Assembly (NCBI RefSeq): GCF_022898935.1 | Contig: NZ_JALIRP010000002.1 | Coordinates: 62,001-126,000, forward strand | Source of the DNA: Paenibacillus mangrovi | GTDB taxonomy: Bacteria > Bacillota > Bacilli > Paenibacillales > Paenibacillaceae | Direction: 5' to 3' | DNA: 64,000 bases | Shown: piece by piece, positions 43,146 to 52,554 of the stretch | Layout of the letters: every line of letters starts with the position of its first letter | Numbering within the stretch: the first letter of the stretch is position 1 | Made by a program: the position numbers and the translations under genes | Notes under the pieces: model-generated | Seen by the model: the letters and a program-made list of their open reading frames with translations, nothing else | Told to the model about the DNA's origin: nothing | Database searches by the model: none

Positions 43146-43175
43146 ACAAAAAAATCCCCTCCGGCTGAAGGGGAC
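43146..43175 (-). terminator. ytfJ terminator
   Basis: TCCCCTT and AGGGGA form a stem with a CAGCCGG loop, followed by seven U residues. It separates the ytfJ group from dacB. Confidence 0.8.
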
Positions 43176-43251
43176 GGGCAAGAGTAAGAAAAACATCTAT
43201 CGACGTACTTTCACAGATGAAAGACCACGTTTAGATGTAGTTTTTCTTTCT

Positions 43252-43737
43252 TCAATAAAACGTAGGATTCGGTGGATTACCAGATTCTACTTGGGTGTTA
43301 TTCATACCTGTAGCTGTCGTTGTTCCGGTCTGCTGAAACATGGATTGAATTTTATCCACCATCATCGGCGCGGAATCGATCAGCTTCTCAAACAGATGGG
43401 TTTGATTGTCGAGTGGTACAATATTCACGCCTTCTTTACTCACGACAAGAAACGCGATTGGGCGAATGGATACCCCGCCGCCACTGCCCCCACCAAAAGG
43501 CATCGAGGACTTGAGATCCGCTTGGTTTTGACCGCCTGCGGGAGCATCTTTATTGGCCATATCCATGTTAAATTCACTTCCTCCGGCTGCAAAGCCAAAT
43601 CCCACTCTGCTGATCGGAAGAATCACGCTGCCATCCGGCGTTTGAACGGGATCGCCCACAATGGTATTCACATCGACCATGGCTTTGATGTTTTCCATAG
43701 CGGTCTGCATGAGGCCTTGAATTGGATGATCGGACAT
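43252..43737 (-). CDS. ytfJ: Sporulation protein YtfJ (GerW family)
   Basis: A 161-residue forespore protein family. The conserved part is MSDHPIQGLMQTAMENIKAM, then VNTIVGDPVQTPDGSVILPI, a glycine-rich loop (MPFGGGSGGGVSI) and PIAFLVVSKEGV. In B. subtilis ytfJ is forespore-expressed and affects germination. The start follows AGGAGGAAGCAGCAA. It lies downstream of a YtfI-like gene, as in Bacillus, but the pair is here placed between scpB and dacB. Confidence 0.9.
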   Translation of the reverse strand: MSDHPIQGLMQTAMENIKAMVDVNTIVGDPVQTPDGSVILPISRVGFGFAAGGSEFNMDMANKDAPAGGQNQADLKSSMPFGGGSGGGVSIRPIAFLVVSKEGVNIVPLDNQTHLFEKLIDSAPMMVDKIQSMFQQTGTTTATGMNNTQVESGNPPNPTFY

Positions 43738-43840
43738 TTGCTGCTTCCTCCTTCATGAAACTGAAATAAGGTCATTTCGAAAGTAGTTTGCCCACATTTA
43801 TATCGAGTATGTAGGAGGGATTGTACTCGTAGCGGTGTGT

Positions 43841-44548
43841 TCAGCTTGGAACTTTCTGCCCCTTGCCTTTCATTTGCCGGTACAAGCGAATCCATCTTTT
43901 CACGCCGCCTTCCACTTTTAATATCCGGTATACCAGAATAAATGCTGCGTACATGGCATAACCCAAAGAGAGGCGGAAGACGCAGTAGATCTCCGTTAAA
44001 AATAGAAGTTCGTCACCGAATTCAGGATTGACAAATAATTGGGGAGTGTTCTTCATGCGAACTCGAAAAGATAACCACCCAACCAATGTCGTTTTAAGGC
44101 TCCATATCACTCCAGTTGCGATGGCAGTCCATTCGGCTTCACCTGTTGAGAAGCTTGTTGACCAGTTCAGCTCATGGATTCGAACATGGGAAAATGTATG
44201 CTTCAGCCATTTTTTCAAAGCAACCGTTGATCTTAACAGAATGCGGATATCATGAGCCCACAGCTGCGCTTTTGGCTTATTGATGCGCGCGTACGACGTG
44301 TTTCCCGATTTCTGGCTCACGTTACTGCTATTTTCAAGCTTGAGGATGAAGCCCCTTCTCATATCTTCCAAAACAATTTTGGGCATCTCGTAATGAAACT
44401 GTACCATACCGTACAACATGTGAATATCGACCAACGCCTTCTCATCCCTGCCCTCCTTGTTGAAATGGATCTTGCAGTTGATGCTTGACAAGGCGGTAGC
44501 GGCAATCAATAGGAGAATAACGGCTATAATAGCCAGCGTAATCCACAC
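43841..44548 (-). CDS. DUF2953 protein, YtfI-like
   Basis: Sporulation-linked membrane protein of unknown role; one N-terminal hydrophobic segment (WITLAIIAVILLLIAATAL) precedes about 200 residues. I place the start at GTG 44548, eight bases after a GGGGGG run. The in-frame ATG at 44590 has no ribosome site and overlaps the -10 element of a sigma-G-like promoter, so translation from there is unlikely. Followed by ytfJ, the usual pairing. Confidence 0.8.
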   Translation of the reverse strand: MWITLAIIAVILLLIAATALSSINCKIHFNKEGRDEKALVDIHMLYGMVQFHYEMPKIVLEDMRRGFILKLENSSNVSQKSGNTSYARINKPKAQLWAHDIRILLRSTVALKKWLKHTFSHVRIHELNWSTSFSTGEAEWTAIATGVIWSLKTTLVGWLSFRVRMKNTPQLFVNPEFGDELLFLTEIYCVFRLSLGYAMYAAFILVYRILKVEGGVKRWIRLYRQMKGKGQKVPS

Positions 44549-44589
44549 AATTAAGCCCCCCAGACTATGACCATCGTTATCTTCGGACA

Positions 44590-44620
44590 TAGTATGGCAT
44601 ACATGGCTGGAAAAGATTCG
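44590..44620 (-). promoter_or_regulatory. Sigma-G-type promoter of the ytfI-ytfJ pair
   Basis: CATACTA (44590-44596) is a perfect forespore -10 element. CGAATC (44615-44620) matches TGAATA at 4 of 6 positions with an 18-base spacer. Transcription would begin inside the ATG-proximal part of the longer frame, supporting the later GTG start. Confidence 0.55.
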
Positions 44621-44700
44621 AATTTTATTATAAGTTCAACAGGCAGACGCTGCTTTCTTCAAAAATGATTCCGCCGTTAATTTATACATTCTAAAACCAT

Positions 44701-44734
44701 AAAAAAACCGGCGATCTATTGGTAGGCCACCGGT
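44701..44734 (-). terminator. scpAB terminator
   Basis: AACCGG and CCGGTT arms with partial inner pairing are followed by a run of U residues on the minus strand. Confidence 0.7.
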
Positions 44735-44749
44735 TAATGTATAAGAGTA

Positions 44750-45349
44750 TTAGTTTACGTCATCAATCGTAAGCTGCCTGCCGTCCAGCTTATCGAACAG
44801 CAGCTGCGTCTCTTCCTCCAGGTTTTCCGTGCTTTCGAAAACTTGTGGCTCTGGAAGAGCATCAAGGCTTGAGAGCCCAAAATATTCAAGGAAGGCTTTG
44901 GTCGTTCCGTATAATATCGGCCGTCCGATCGCTTCTGCCCGTCCCGTTTCTTCAATTAAATCCTTGTGTACCAAGGTCTGAATCGCACGCTCTGATTTAA
45001 CACCCCGGATTTCCTCGATCTCTACACGCGTAATCGGCTGGCGGTAAGCAACGATCGCCAATGTTTCCAGCGCAGCCTGAGACAAGGAGGATCTGGAAGG
45101 TGAGTACGCAAGTTTTTCGTAATATGCTGCATAATCACCAAGTGTGGTCAGTTGATAGCTTCCGGCAATTTGCAGCACTTGAATACCCCGCTGCTGCCGT
45201 TCAAAATCTTCTTTCATTTCCTTGAGTGCATCGGCGACCAGCTCAGGGCGGTGATCCACGATTTCGGCAATTTGCTTGACCGTAAGGCCTTCATCTCCAG
45301 CGAGGAACAAGAGTCCCTCAATAATCGATTTCAATTTCGGAAAGTCCAT
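44750..45349 (-). CDS. scpB: Segregation and condensation protein B
   Basis: Winged-helix (kite) subunit of the SMC-ScpAB condensin. The 199-residue protein has the conserved LSQAALETLAIVAYRQPITR and VEIEEIRGVKSERAIQTL segments. The gene starts 32 bases inside scpA, an unusually long coding overlap typical of this pair. Confidence 0.95.
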   Translation of the reverse strand: MDFPKLKSIIEGLLFLAGDEGLTVKQIAEIVDHRPELVADALKEMKEDFERQQRGIQVLQIAGSYQLTTLGDYAAYYEKLAYSPSRSSLSQAALETLAIVAYRQPITRVEIEEIRGVKSERAIQTLVHKDLIEETGRAEAIGRPILYGTTKAFLEYFGLSSLDALPEPQVFESTENLEEETQLLFDKLDGRQLTIDDVN

Positions 45350-46112
45350 TGATCGGCTCTCCCCCTCTCCATTCCATCACGATATCGTCGAACAGCTTAT
45401 CCTGGTAGCAAAGGATTTGCTTCATTTTCATTAACTCCAAAATAGCCAGAAAAGTGACGACGATCTCATGTCTCATCATGTCTTCATGCAAAAGCCGGGA
45501 GAAAAGCACTTTTCCACCCCGCCCGGACTGTTCCAGCACATTTACGACCTGCCGGATTCGGTCCTTGACCGATATCTCATCCCGCTGAATCCGGGTATAG
45601 GTTGTCCGTTTGACCGCTTTGCGAAGAGCCTTCTGGAATGCGGTCACAAGATCGGCGGCATGAAGCCCTCGAACTGGATTCTCGGTAACAGCCGGCACCC
45701 ATGAAGTCAAATCCTCAGGCTCCTTGGAGTAAATAAGGCTCCGTTCCCATTCCTTCTCCTGTAAGTGCTTGGCAATGCCTTTATATTTCCGGTATTCAAT
45801 CAGCTTCTGCACCAGCTCCGCACGCGGGTCAACTTCCTCTTCCTCATAAAAATCAAATTCGTCCATCACGAAAACCGGAGGCTTCGGTAAAAGAAGCTTA
45901 GATTTAATGGACAGCAGCGTGGCAGCCATCACTAGAAATTCACTTGTAATGTCCAGCTCCAGCTCCTGCATACTGTGCAAATACTCCATGTATTGGTCGG
46001 TGATCTCGCTGACGGGGATATCCTGGATATTGATTTCCGCTTTATCTATCAGGTGAAGCAGCAAATCGAGCGGACCCTCAAATGTCTCCAGCTTGTATAA
46101 TACTGTGTTCAC
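45318..46112 (-). CDS. scpA: Segregation and condensation protein A
   Basis: Kleisin subunit that bridges SMC heads. The 264-residue protein starts MNTVLYKLETFEGPLDLLLH, the family signature, with the C-terminal winged helix (VVTFLAILELMK) at its end. It follows the rib operon as in B. subtilis, though ribT is absent between them. Confidence 0.95.
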   Translation of the reverse strand: MNTVLYKLETFEGPLDLLLHLIDKAEINIQDIPVSEITDQYMEYLHSMQELELDITSEFLVMAATLLSIKSKLLLPKPPVFVMDEFDFYEEEEVDPRAELVQKLIEYRKYKGIAKHLQEKEWERSLIYSKEPEDLTSWVPAVTENPVRGLHAADLVTAFQKALRKAVKRTTYTRIQRDEISVKDRIRQVVNVLEQSGRGGKVLFSRLLHEDMMRHEIVVTFLAILELMKMKQILCYQDKLFDDIVMEWRGGEPINGLSEIEIDY

Positions 46113-46169
46113 GGCCTATCCTCCGTCCATAAATAAGCTTGCGGCAAAAATTTTCCCTACTACTATATT

Positions 46170-46205
46170 AAAAAAATGTAGTGCCCCGTGTAAAGGCACT
46201 ACATT
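46170..46205 (-). terminator. Rib operon terminator
   Basis: TGTAGTGCC and GGCACTACA pair perfectly around a nine-base loop and are followed by seven U residues. Confidence 0.85.
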
Positions 46206-46243
46206 AAATAAGCATGATTTATGCGGTTTCGTCAAGCTTGTTC

Positions 46244-46711
46244 TTACTTAAATTGCTTCGTCAGGTTCGCCATTTCAATGGCTGACACTGCAGCATCGTA
46301 GCCTTTGTTGCCCGCTTTGGTGCCTGCGCGTTCCACAGCCTGCTCAATACTGTCTGTCGTCAGCACGCCGAAAATCACCGGAATCCCTGTCTTCAGACTC
46401 GTGGCGGCAACGCCTTTGGCCACTTCATTGCATACAACATCATAATGAGAGGTAGCTCCGCGGATCACAGTACCAAGCGTAATCACCGCGTCATACTTGC
46501 CGCTCTCCGCCATTTTGCTGGCCACCAGTGGAATTTCAAAAGCCCCCGGCACCCAAGCGACATCAATTTCGTCTTCTCCCGCACCATGCCGCTTTAAGCC
46601 GTCAAGCGCGCCGCCTAAAAGCTTGCTCGTAATGAATTCATTGAATCTCCCAACCACAATCCCGTATTTCAGTCCGCTCGAAACTAAATTCCCTTCGAAA
46701 ATATTTGCCAT
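46244..46711 (-). CDS. ribH: 6,7-dimethyl-8-ribityllumazine synthase
   Basis: Condenses 5-amino-6-ribitylaminouracil with dihydroxybutanone phosphate; forms the 60-mer capsid in Bacillus. The 155-residue protein has [20 protein letters not shown], the substrate loop PGAFEIPL and [17 protein letters not shown] with the catalytic His. Last gene of the ribD-E-BA-H operon. Confidence 0.96.
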   Translation of the reverse strand: MANIFEGNLVSSGLKYGIVVGRFNEFITSKLLGGALDGLKRHGAGEDEIDVAWVPGAFEIPLVASKMAESGKYDAVITLGTVIRGATSHYDVVCNEVAKGVAATSLKTGIPVIFGVLTTDSIEQAVERAGTKAGNKGYDAAVSAIEMANLTKQFK

Positions 46712-46736
46712 TTTTCATCAACCTCTCTTCGTAAGT

Positions 46737-47951
46737 TTAAGATTCCATGCTCAGCATGTGTCCAAGCTTTTCCTTCTTCGTATGCAGGTAACGGCTGTTG
46801 TCTTCCCCTGGTATCATTTGGATTGGGACTCGTTCGACAACTTCCAGTCCGTGGCCTTCAAGACCTTTAATCTTTCTGGGATTATTCGTTAGAAGACGAA
46901 TCTTTCGAACCCCCAGATCCTTGAGGATTTGTGCGCCGATCCCATAATCGCGAAGATCAGCCGGAAATCCCAGTTTGAGATTCGCATCCACGGTGTCCAG
47001 CCCCTGCTCCTGAAGCTCGTAAGCCTTCAGCTTGTTGATCAGCCCGATTCCTCGGCCTTCCTGCCTCATGTAGAGCAGCACGCCGCTGCCTTCCTCCTCA
47101 ATTTGACGGAGCGCCGCAGCAAACTGAGGTCCGCAGTCACAGCGCAGGGAATGAAACACATCTCCGGTCAAGCATTCCGAATGGACTCTGACGAGGACGG
47201 GCTTATCACCTGAAATCTTTCCTTTAACGAGCGCCAGGTGCTCTTTATCGTCTACATCGTTCGTATAGGCCACGGCTTGAAAGACGCCGAAATCCGTTGG
47301 CATTCTGACTTCTGCTTCCCTGTGGACCAGCTTCTCGCTTTGATTCCGGTAATGGATCAGATCCTGGATCGATATCAGCTTGAGTCCATGCTTTTTCGCA
47401 ATCATCTGCAAGTCCGGCAATCTGGCCATCGTCCCGTCCTCCTTCATAATTTCACAGATCACGCCTGCCGGGGCTGAGCCGCTTAGTTTGGCCAAATCCA
47501 CCGCCGCTTCCGTATGGCCTGCCCGCCGCAGAACGCCCCCGTCTTTGGCAATCAGTGGAAACATATGTCCTGGACGTCTGAAATCGGCCGCTGTTGCTGC
47601 TGGATCCGTCAGCGCCTTCACTGTTTGAGAACGTTCATATGCAGATATGCCTGTTGTCGTATTTCTATAATCCACCGATACCGTAAACGCCGTGCCGTGA
47701 TGGTCGGTATTGTGGGCCGTCATGGGAGACAGTTCAAGCTCCTCTGCACGTTCCCGTGTGATCGGAACACATACAAGCCCACGGCCTTCTGTAATCATAA
47801 AGTTAATAACCTCCGGTGAGGCTTTTTCCGCGAGTGCGACAAAGTCTCCTTCGTTCTCCCGGTCCTCGTCATCCACTACGATAATGACTTTGCCTGCCCG
47901 AAGATCCTGAGCCGCATCTTCAATCGGGTCAAATATGAATGATTCCGCCAT
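46737..47951 (-). CDS. ribBA: Bifunctional DHBP synthase / GTP cyclohydrolase II
   Basis: Supplies both riboflavin precursors. The N-terminal half (about 1-200) is dihydroxybutanone phosphate synthase with [12 protein letters not shown]. The C-terminal half is GTP cyclohydrolase II with zinc cysteines in [17 protein letters not shown] and the RQEGRGIGL motif. 404 residues. Confidence 0.97.
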   Translation of the reverse strand: MAESFIFDPIEDAAQDLRAGKVIIVVDDEDRENEGDFVALAEKASPEVINFMITEGRGLVCVPITRERAEELELSPMTAHNTDHHGTAFTVSVDYRNTTTGISAYERSQTVKALTDPAATAADFRRPGHMFPLIAKDGGVLRRAGHTEAAVDLAKLSGSAPAGVICEIMKEDGTMARLPDLQMIAKKHGLKLISIQDLIHYRNQSEKLVHREAEVRMPTDFGVFQAVAYTNDVDDKEHLALVKGKISGDKPVLVRVHSECLTGDVFHSLRCDCGPQFAAALRQIEEEGSGVLLYMRQEGRGIGLINKLKAYELQEQGLDTVDANLKLGFPADLRDYGIGAQILKDLGVRKIRLLTNNPRKIKGLEGHGLEVVERVPIQMIPGEDNSRYLHTKKEKLGHMLSMES

Positions 47952-47992
47952 GCTGAGTACCCCCTTTTGATTTTCAAAATCCTATGTGTCCG

Positions 47993-48655
47993 TTATGCAA
48001 AACCGTTCGCTGTCAGCATATCCAAGCTGATTCCCCGTGTTCCGCTCTCGGCTGTTCCAGATTCCCTCGGTTTCAGCAGCGCATGCACATATTTTCCGAT
48101 GATGTCGCATTCAATGTTCACCACGCTACCCGCCTTGAGCCCGGCTAATCCGGTTTCACTGAGCGTATGAGGGATGATGGAGACTCTGAAGCATTCCCCG
48201 TCTGTATCTGCGACCGTAAGGCTGACGCCATCCACCGTGACGGATCCCTGCGGTATGATATATGCAGACATTTCCGGTCTGTCCGGAGCAATATCAATCA
48301 GAACGGCATTCTGCTCCTTGATGATCCTGCGGACACTACCGGTCATATCGGCATGCCCTTGAACCAGATGCCCGCCGAAGCGTCCGTTTGCTTTCATGGC
48401 CCGCTCCAGATTGATATAGCTTCCCGGCTTCAGTAATGCCAGGTTGGTATGCCGATAAGTCTGCGGGGTGACGTCTACCGAAAATCCTCCATCACCGATC
48501 CTTGTAGCCGTCAAGCAGACCCCGTTCACAGCAATGCTGTCACCTATCCGGACATCATCCATGATCGCTGAAGCCTTAATGCTTAGAACCATGGCCTCTC
48601 CCTGCCGTACGATCCTTTCCAGAATGCCGATTTCTTCTACCAATCCGGTAAACAT
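47993..48655 (-). CDS. ribE: Riboflavin synthase, alpha subunit
   Basis: Dismutates two lumazines to riboflavin. The 220-residue protein has the two similar lumazine-binding barrels, starting MFTGLVEEIG and (second) VQGHADMTG, with NGVCLT in the first and DGVSLT in the second. ATG follows GGAGGAATCGGC. Confidence 0.96.
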   Translation of the reverse strand: MFTGLVEEIGILERIVRQGEAMVLSIKASAIMDDVRIGDSIAVNGVCLTATRIGDGGFSVDVTPQTYRHTNLALLKPGSYINLERAMKANGRFGGHLVQGHADMTGSVRRIIKEQNAVLIDIAPDRPEMSAYIIPQGSVTVDGVSLTVADTDGECFRVSIIPHTLSETGLAGLKAGSVVNIECDIIGKYVHALLKPRESGTAESGTRGISLDMLTANGFA

Positions 48656-48669
48656 GCCGATTCCTCCTC

Positions 48670-49800
48670 TTAAGTAGTCCCGGTTTCGCGTTCATTAGGC
48701 CACACTGGAATGCCGGAAATGAACACATTATCCCCGACCCGCTCCATCTCCAGCGAATCCAGCCTCACGGCATCTGCCATGCGATGAATTCCTTCAAAGT
48801 TGAAGCTGTCCGGAGCTCCGGCACCGCCGACAATCTTCGGCGCCAAATACAATGTGATCCGGTCCACCAAACGTTCCTTGAGCAGGGCACCATTCAATGT
48901 CCCTCCACCTTCCACCAGTACGGATCCAATCTCCATGCGGCCAAGCTCCTGCAGCGCTACTTTAAGATCCACCTGAGGACCGTCTCCGCATGGAAGAACA
49001 GTTGCTCCCGCTTCCTTCAGCAGCTCAATCCTGGAAGGATCGACCTCGCTCGTCGTCAGTAAAATAACCTGCGAAGCACCTTCCTTGAAAATCCTTGCTT
49101 CTGGAGATATACGGAGCCGGGAATCCACGACAATTCGAATAGGCTGCTGGCCTTCGACTCCTTCATGCCTTGTTGTCAGTACGGGATCATCCGCGAGAAT
49201 CGTTCCGACGCCAACCATGATCGCCTGATGTCGGTGTCGCATACTGTGCACCTGCAGTCTTGCCTGCTCGTTCGAGATCCATTTGCTGTCTCCCGTATCC
49301 GTGGCGATCTTTCCATCAAGTGTGCTTGCTGTCTTGATCGTAACGAAAGGCATTCCCGTCGTAATATACTTGGCAAATTTCTCGTTTTGCAGAGTGGCCC
49401 TTTCTCTGAGCACACCAACCTTTACCTCGATGCCGCTTTGACGGAGCCTCTCGATCCCAGTGCCGGCAACCACAGGATTTGGATCCTCGCAGGCAACCAC
49501 AACCCTCTTCACCTTGGCCTCTATGAGCAGCTCGCAGCACGGCGGCGTTTTACCGTAATGGCTGCAGGGCTCCATCGTGACGTATACGGTGCTTCCCTCA
49601 GCCTGGTCACCAGCCATCCGGACCGCATGTACTTCCGCATGGCTGCTTCCCCGCTTCAGATGCGTCCCCAGCCCGACAACCGCGCCGCCCTTGACGATAA
49701 CGCAGCCTACAACAGGATTAATTCCCGTCTGACCTTGTGCCCGCCCTGCCATATCCAGTGCTAGGGACATGTAGAATTCATCGTTTATAACCGGCTCCAT
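48670..49800 (-). CDS. ribD: Bifunctional deaminase/reductase RibD
   Basis: Deaminates then reduces the pyrimidine intermediate of riboflavin. The deaminase zinc site is HAEV with PCSHYGKTPPC (about residues 49-84). The reductase domain follows from about residue 145, with VEGGGTLNGALL near the end. The 376-residue start at ATG 49800 is fixed by GAGGAGGCGGAAGAG. The frame stays open through the terminator and into the riboswitch, but this is chance. Confidence 0.96.
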   Translation of the reverse strand: MEPVINDEFYMSLALDMAGRAQGQTGINPVVGCVIVKGGAVVGLGTHLKRGSSHAEVHAVRMAGDQAEGSTVYVTMEPCSHYGKTPPCCELLIEAKVKRVVVACEDPNPVVAGTGIERLRQSGIEVKVGVLRERATLQNEKFAKYITTGMPFVTIKTASTLDGKIATDTGDSKWISNEQARLQVHSMRHRHQAIMVGVGTILADDPVLTTRHEGVEGQQPIRIVVDSRLRISPEARIFKEGASQVILLTTSEVDPSRIELLKEAGATVLPCGDGPQVDLKVALQELGRMEIGSVLVEGGGTLNGALLKERLVDRITLYLAPKIVGGAGAPDSFNFEGIHRMADAVRLDSLEMERVGDNVFISGIPVWPNERETGTT

Positions 49801-49833
49801 CTCTTCCGCCTCCTCTCTGTAGAAAAATGCAAC

Positions 49834-49864
49834 AAAAAAAGCCCTCCGGATCACATCCGGGGGC
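49834..49864 (-). terminator. Riboswitch-controlled terminator of the rib leader
   Basis: GCCCCCGGAT and ATCCGGAGGGC form a stem with a three-base loop and seven U residues, between the FMN aptamer and ribD. It is about 240 bases from the aptamer, so an intervening antiterminator is needed for control. Confidence 0.85.
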
Positions 49865-50106
49865 AGCATGAGAGTAATTTGAAGACACCCAAATAAAGCA
49901 TCAAAAATGGCAGAATACATGCCATTGGCATCCAATACACATATGTCCATCGTTTCAGCACAGGTCAAAATAAACTTCAGATCTGCCGAATAAACCAAAG
50001 AATTAGATTCTTTAGTCAGCGAATAAACATAAGTGTGTGAAAATACACACGTATGCCTCAGCTTCATTAGGTGGCCGCATGAACAATATGTACCATGCGC
50101 TTCCTC

Positions 50107-50284
50107 TCCTTCTCCCATCCAGACTATACTGTCGGTCCCGGATTTACACCAGGTCCACCGTACGCGGGCCAAAATGGCCACGCGGCCGGGTCACGGACTA
50201 AGACGCACCATCTCAAGGCAGCTTGCCTTGATTTGTAGTGCATCATCACCGCCGGTAGGGAATTTCACCCTGCCCCGAAGGATC
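50107..50284 (-). promoter_or_regulatory. FMN riboswitch (RFN element)
   Basis: The minus strand carries the conserved blocks GGGGCAGGGTGAAATTCCC, ACCGGCGGTGAT, the AGTCCGTGACCC segment and GTGTAAATCCGGGACCGACA, closing with GGATGGGAGAAGG. These are the universal FMN aptamer elements. FMN binding should favour the 49834-49864 terminator. Of the 49801-50450 gap, 49867-50106 holds nothing I can name. Confidence 0.95.
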
Positions 50285-50352
50285 AAACCAATATTACTTA
50301 TGAAATTGTGAAGAAAACTTTCCTGAAACATCAGGTAGCTCTCTTAAGTGGA

Positions 50353-50381
50353 ATGTTAACACCGCTTTATATAAATTGCAA
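50353..50381 (-). promoter_or_regulatory. Possible rib operon promoter
   Basis: TTGCAA and TAACAT are 17 bases apart, about 70 bases upstream of the FMN aptamer. Both boxes match at four of six positions. Confidence 0.35.
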
Positions 50382-50396
50382 CCTTTGATCCGAAGG

Positions 50397-50434
50397 AAAA
50401 ACCCCCTCCAGAGGATATTTCCTCTGAAGGGGGT
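50397..50434 (-). terminator. ppiB terminator
   Basis: ACCCCCTTCAGAGG and CCTCTGGAGGGGGT form a long stem with a short A/T loop and a U tract. Confidence 0.85.
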
Positions 50435-50450
50435 GATTGGACAGTTGTTG

Positions 50451-50888
50451 TTATTCTGCGTCCCAAACCTTAACTTCTTTCATTTTGTCGCCTTGTTTCA
50501 CGGCATCGATGTATTCCATACCTTTTGTAACCTTACCGAAGACAGTGTGTACACCATCCAGATGAGGCTGCGGCTCATATACAATAAAGAATTGGCTGCC
50601 GCCAGTATTACGTCCAGCATGCGCCATGGAAAATACACCTTTGGTATGTTTGGTTGTGTTTGTAGCGGTTTCGCAGTCAATAGTGTATCCTGGTCCACCC
50701 GTTCCGTTTCCTTTTGGGCAGCCGCCTTGAGCGACAAAACCAGGGATTACACGGTGAAAAGATAATCCATTGTAAAAGCCGGAGTTCGCAAGCTTCTCAA
50801 AGTTTGCAACCGTATTTGGAGCTTCTTCTGGCAGAAATTCTATTTCAACAACTCCACCATTTTCAAGTTCAATTGTACCTTTTTTCAT
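50451..50888 (-). CDS. ppiB: Cyclophilin-type peptidyl-prolyl isomerase
   Basis: Catalyses cis-trans isomerisation of proline bonds. The 145-residue cytoplasmic protein has the core active-site motifs [13 protein letters not shown] and [17 protein letters not shown]. No signal peptide. Located between the rib leader and lysA, with its own terminator; B. subtilis also has ppiB next to this region. Confidence 0.94.
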   Translation of the reverse strand: MKKGTIELENGGVVEIEFLPEEAPNTVANFEKLANSGFYNGLSFHRVIPGFVAQGGCPKGNGTGGPGYTIDCETATNTTKHTKGVFSMAHAGRNTGGSQFFIVYEPQPHLDGVHTVFGKVTKGMEYIDAVKQGDKMKEVKVWDAE

Positions 50889-51014
50889 CGGTTTTCACTT
50901 CCTCTGGAAAATTTTCAGTCTATAGACCAATGCCCTAAAAGGCATGTCCATATTTTTCATACGCTCTGATTGTATCTTACTTTGCAGCACATTTGCAATG
51001 ATTTCACCAAACGA

Positions 51015-51055
51015 AAAGGATCATTTCCGCATTCCCCAATACAGAAATGATCCTT
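51015..51055 (-). terminator. lysA terminator
   Basis: AAGGATCATTTC and GAAATGATCCTT arms pair over 12 bases; the U tract is short. Confidence 0.65.
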
Positions 51056-51102
51056 CTCGTGTTTTGTTCTTCACCAATTCTTGCTTGGAATACGGCCGTT
51101 CC

Positions 51103-52434
51103 TTATTTCAGGACAGCCTGCTTGCTAATACGCTCTGGTACCATGTCATTGCCAATGATATCCTGCAGTGTTTCACGGCGTACGACTAGATCGCTTTCGC
51201 CTTGATTGACGAAAACAACCGCCGGACGGCGAATCCGATTGTAATTGCTGGCCATGGAATAGTTGTAGGCACCTGTACAAGAAACAGCCAGCAGATCGCC
51301 GGTGTTTACCTTCGGCAGATCCAGATCCCAGATCAGCATATCGCCGCTCTCGCAGCATTTGCCGGCAATGGAGACCGTTTCTTGGACTGGTTCATTGGCA
51401 CGGCTCGCAAGCACCGCTTCGTACTTCGATTCGTACAGAGCAGGACGCGGATTATCCGTCATGCCTCCGTCAACAGCCACATATTTGCGAACGCCAGGAA
51501 TATCTTTACTTGTTCCTACAGTGTACAAAGTCGTACCGGCATCTCCAACGATGCTGCGGCCTGGTTCTACCCAGATTTCAGGCAACTCGGATGACCAGCG
51601 GGAGAAATGGGTTTTGACGGCATCGGTAATCGCCTTGACATACTGCGATACCTCAAGCGGTGTGTCGCCATCCACATAACGGATGCCAAAACCTCCGCCC
51701 AGATTCACGACCTTGAATTGTACACCAAGCTCCTGCCTAACCTGCTGTGCGAAATCGGCAACTCTTTGAACGGCCATTTCAAAGCCCTCGACTTCAAAAA
51801 TCTGAGAACCGATATGGGAGTGCACGCCGAGCAGTTCCAGATTGGATTGTTCGGATGCCAGTTTCACAGCTTCAAACGCTGAACTATTTCCGATATCAAA
51901 GCCGAATTTCGAATCGGTTTGGCCCGTGGAGATATATTCATGCGTATGAGCTTCAACCCCCGGAGTTACGCGCAGCAGAACGTGAACGCGCGCATTTTTT
52001 TCGGCAGCAACCGCATTTAGAAGATGAAGCTCAACCAAGTTGTCCACCACGAAGCAGCCGATTTCGGCGTCAATTGCCATTTCGATCTCCTCGAGTGTCT
52101 TGTTGTTGCCGTGAAAATGAATACGCTTGGCTGGAAAGCCTGCCTGCAATGCGGTGTATAGCTCACCATCAGAAACCACGTCAAGCGACATGCCTTCCTG
52201 ATCCGCAATACGGCACATAGCCATGACACAGAACGCCTTGCTTGCATAAGCTACTTGAAATTTCAAGCCCGATGCGCGGAAGGCAGCTATATACTGCTGA
52301 CAGCGCTGGCGCACAAGTTCTTCATCCACGATGTAAAGCGGAGTTCCGTACTTGGCCTTAAGATCCGTAACGTCGCATCCGCCAATCTCCAGATGTCCGG
52401 CTGCATTTATTTGACTTGTACCATGGAAGAACAT
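51103..52434 (-). CDS. lysA: Diaminopimelate decarboxylase
   Basis: PLP enzyme making lysine from meso-diaminopimelate. The PLP lysine is in VAYASKAFCVMAM, with GVHSHIGSQIFE, NLGGGFGIRY and the C-terminal CESGDMLIWD (Cys-Glu-Ser-Gly-Asp). I start at ATG 52434 (MFFHGTSQ); the ATG three codons upstream abuts the GAAGGG ribosome site. It follows the spoVA group, as in Bacillus. Confidence 0.96.
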   Translation of the reverse strand: MFFHGTSQINAAGHLEIGGCDVTDLKAKYGTPLYIVDEELVRQRCQQYIAAFRASGLKFQVAYASKAFCVMAMCRIADQEGMSLDVVSDGELYTALQAGFPAKRIHFHGNNKTLEEIEMAIDAEIGCFVVDNLVELHLLNAVAAEKNARVHVLLRVTPGVEAHTHEYISTGQTDSKFGFDIGNSSAFEAVKLASEQSNLELLGVHSHIGSQIFEVEGFEMAVQRVADFAQQVRQELGVQFKVVNLGGGFGIRYVDGDTPLEVSQYVKAITDAVKTHFSRWSSELPEIWVEPGRSIVGDAGTTLYTVGTSKDIPGVRKYVAVDGGMTDNPRPALYESKYEAVLASRANEPVQETVSIAGKCCESGDMLIWDLDLPKVNTGDLLAVSCTGAYNYSMASNYNRIRRPAVVFVNQGESDLVVRRETLQDIIGNDMVPERISKQAVLK

Positions 52435-52554
52435 ATTCAGCATCCCTTCGCTTTCTGTGGAACATGTTAAGATTCCATCTGATCTTTTACATCAGTATAA
52501 CAGACAACGGAAGAGAATGAATGGATTTTTATGCACAACATTTATATTTTTTTA

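Noticed and set aside
49801..50181. N-terminal extension of ribD through the leader
   Set aside because: The open frame crosses the terminator and the FMN aptamer; the ribosome site and family length fix the start at 49800.
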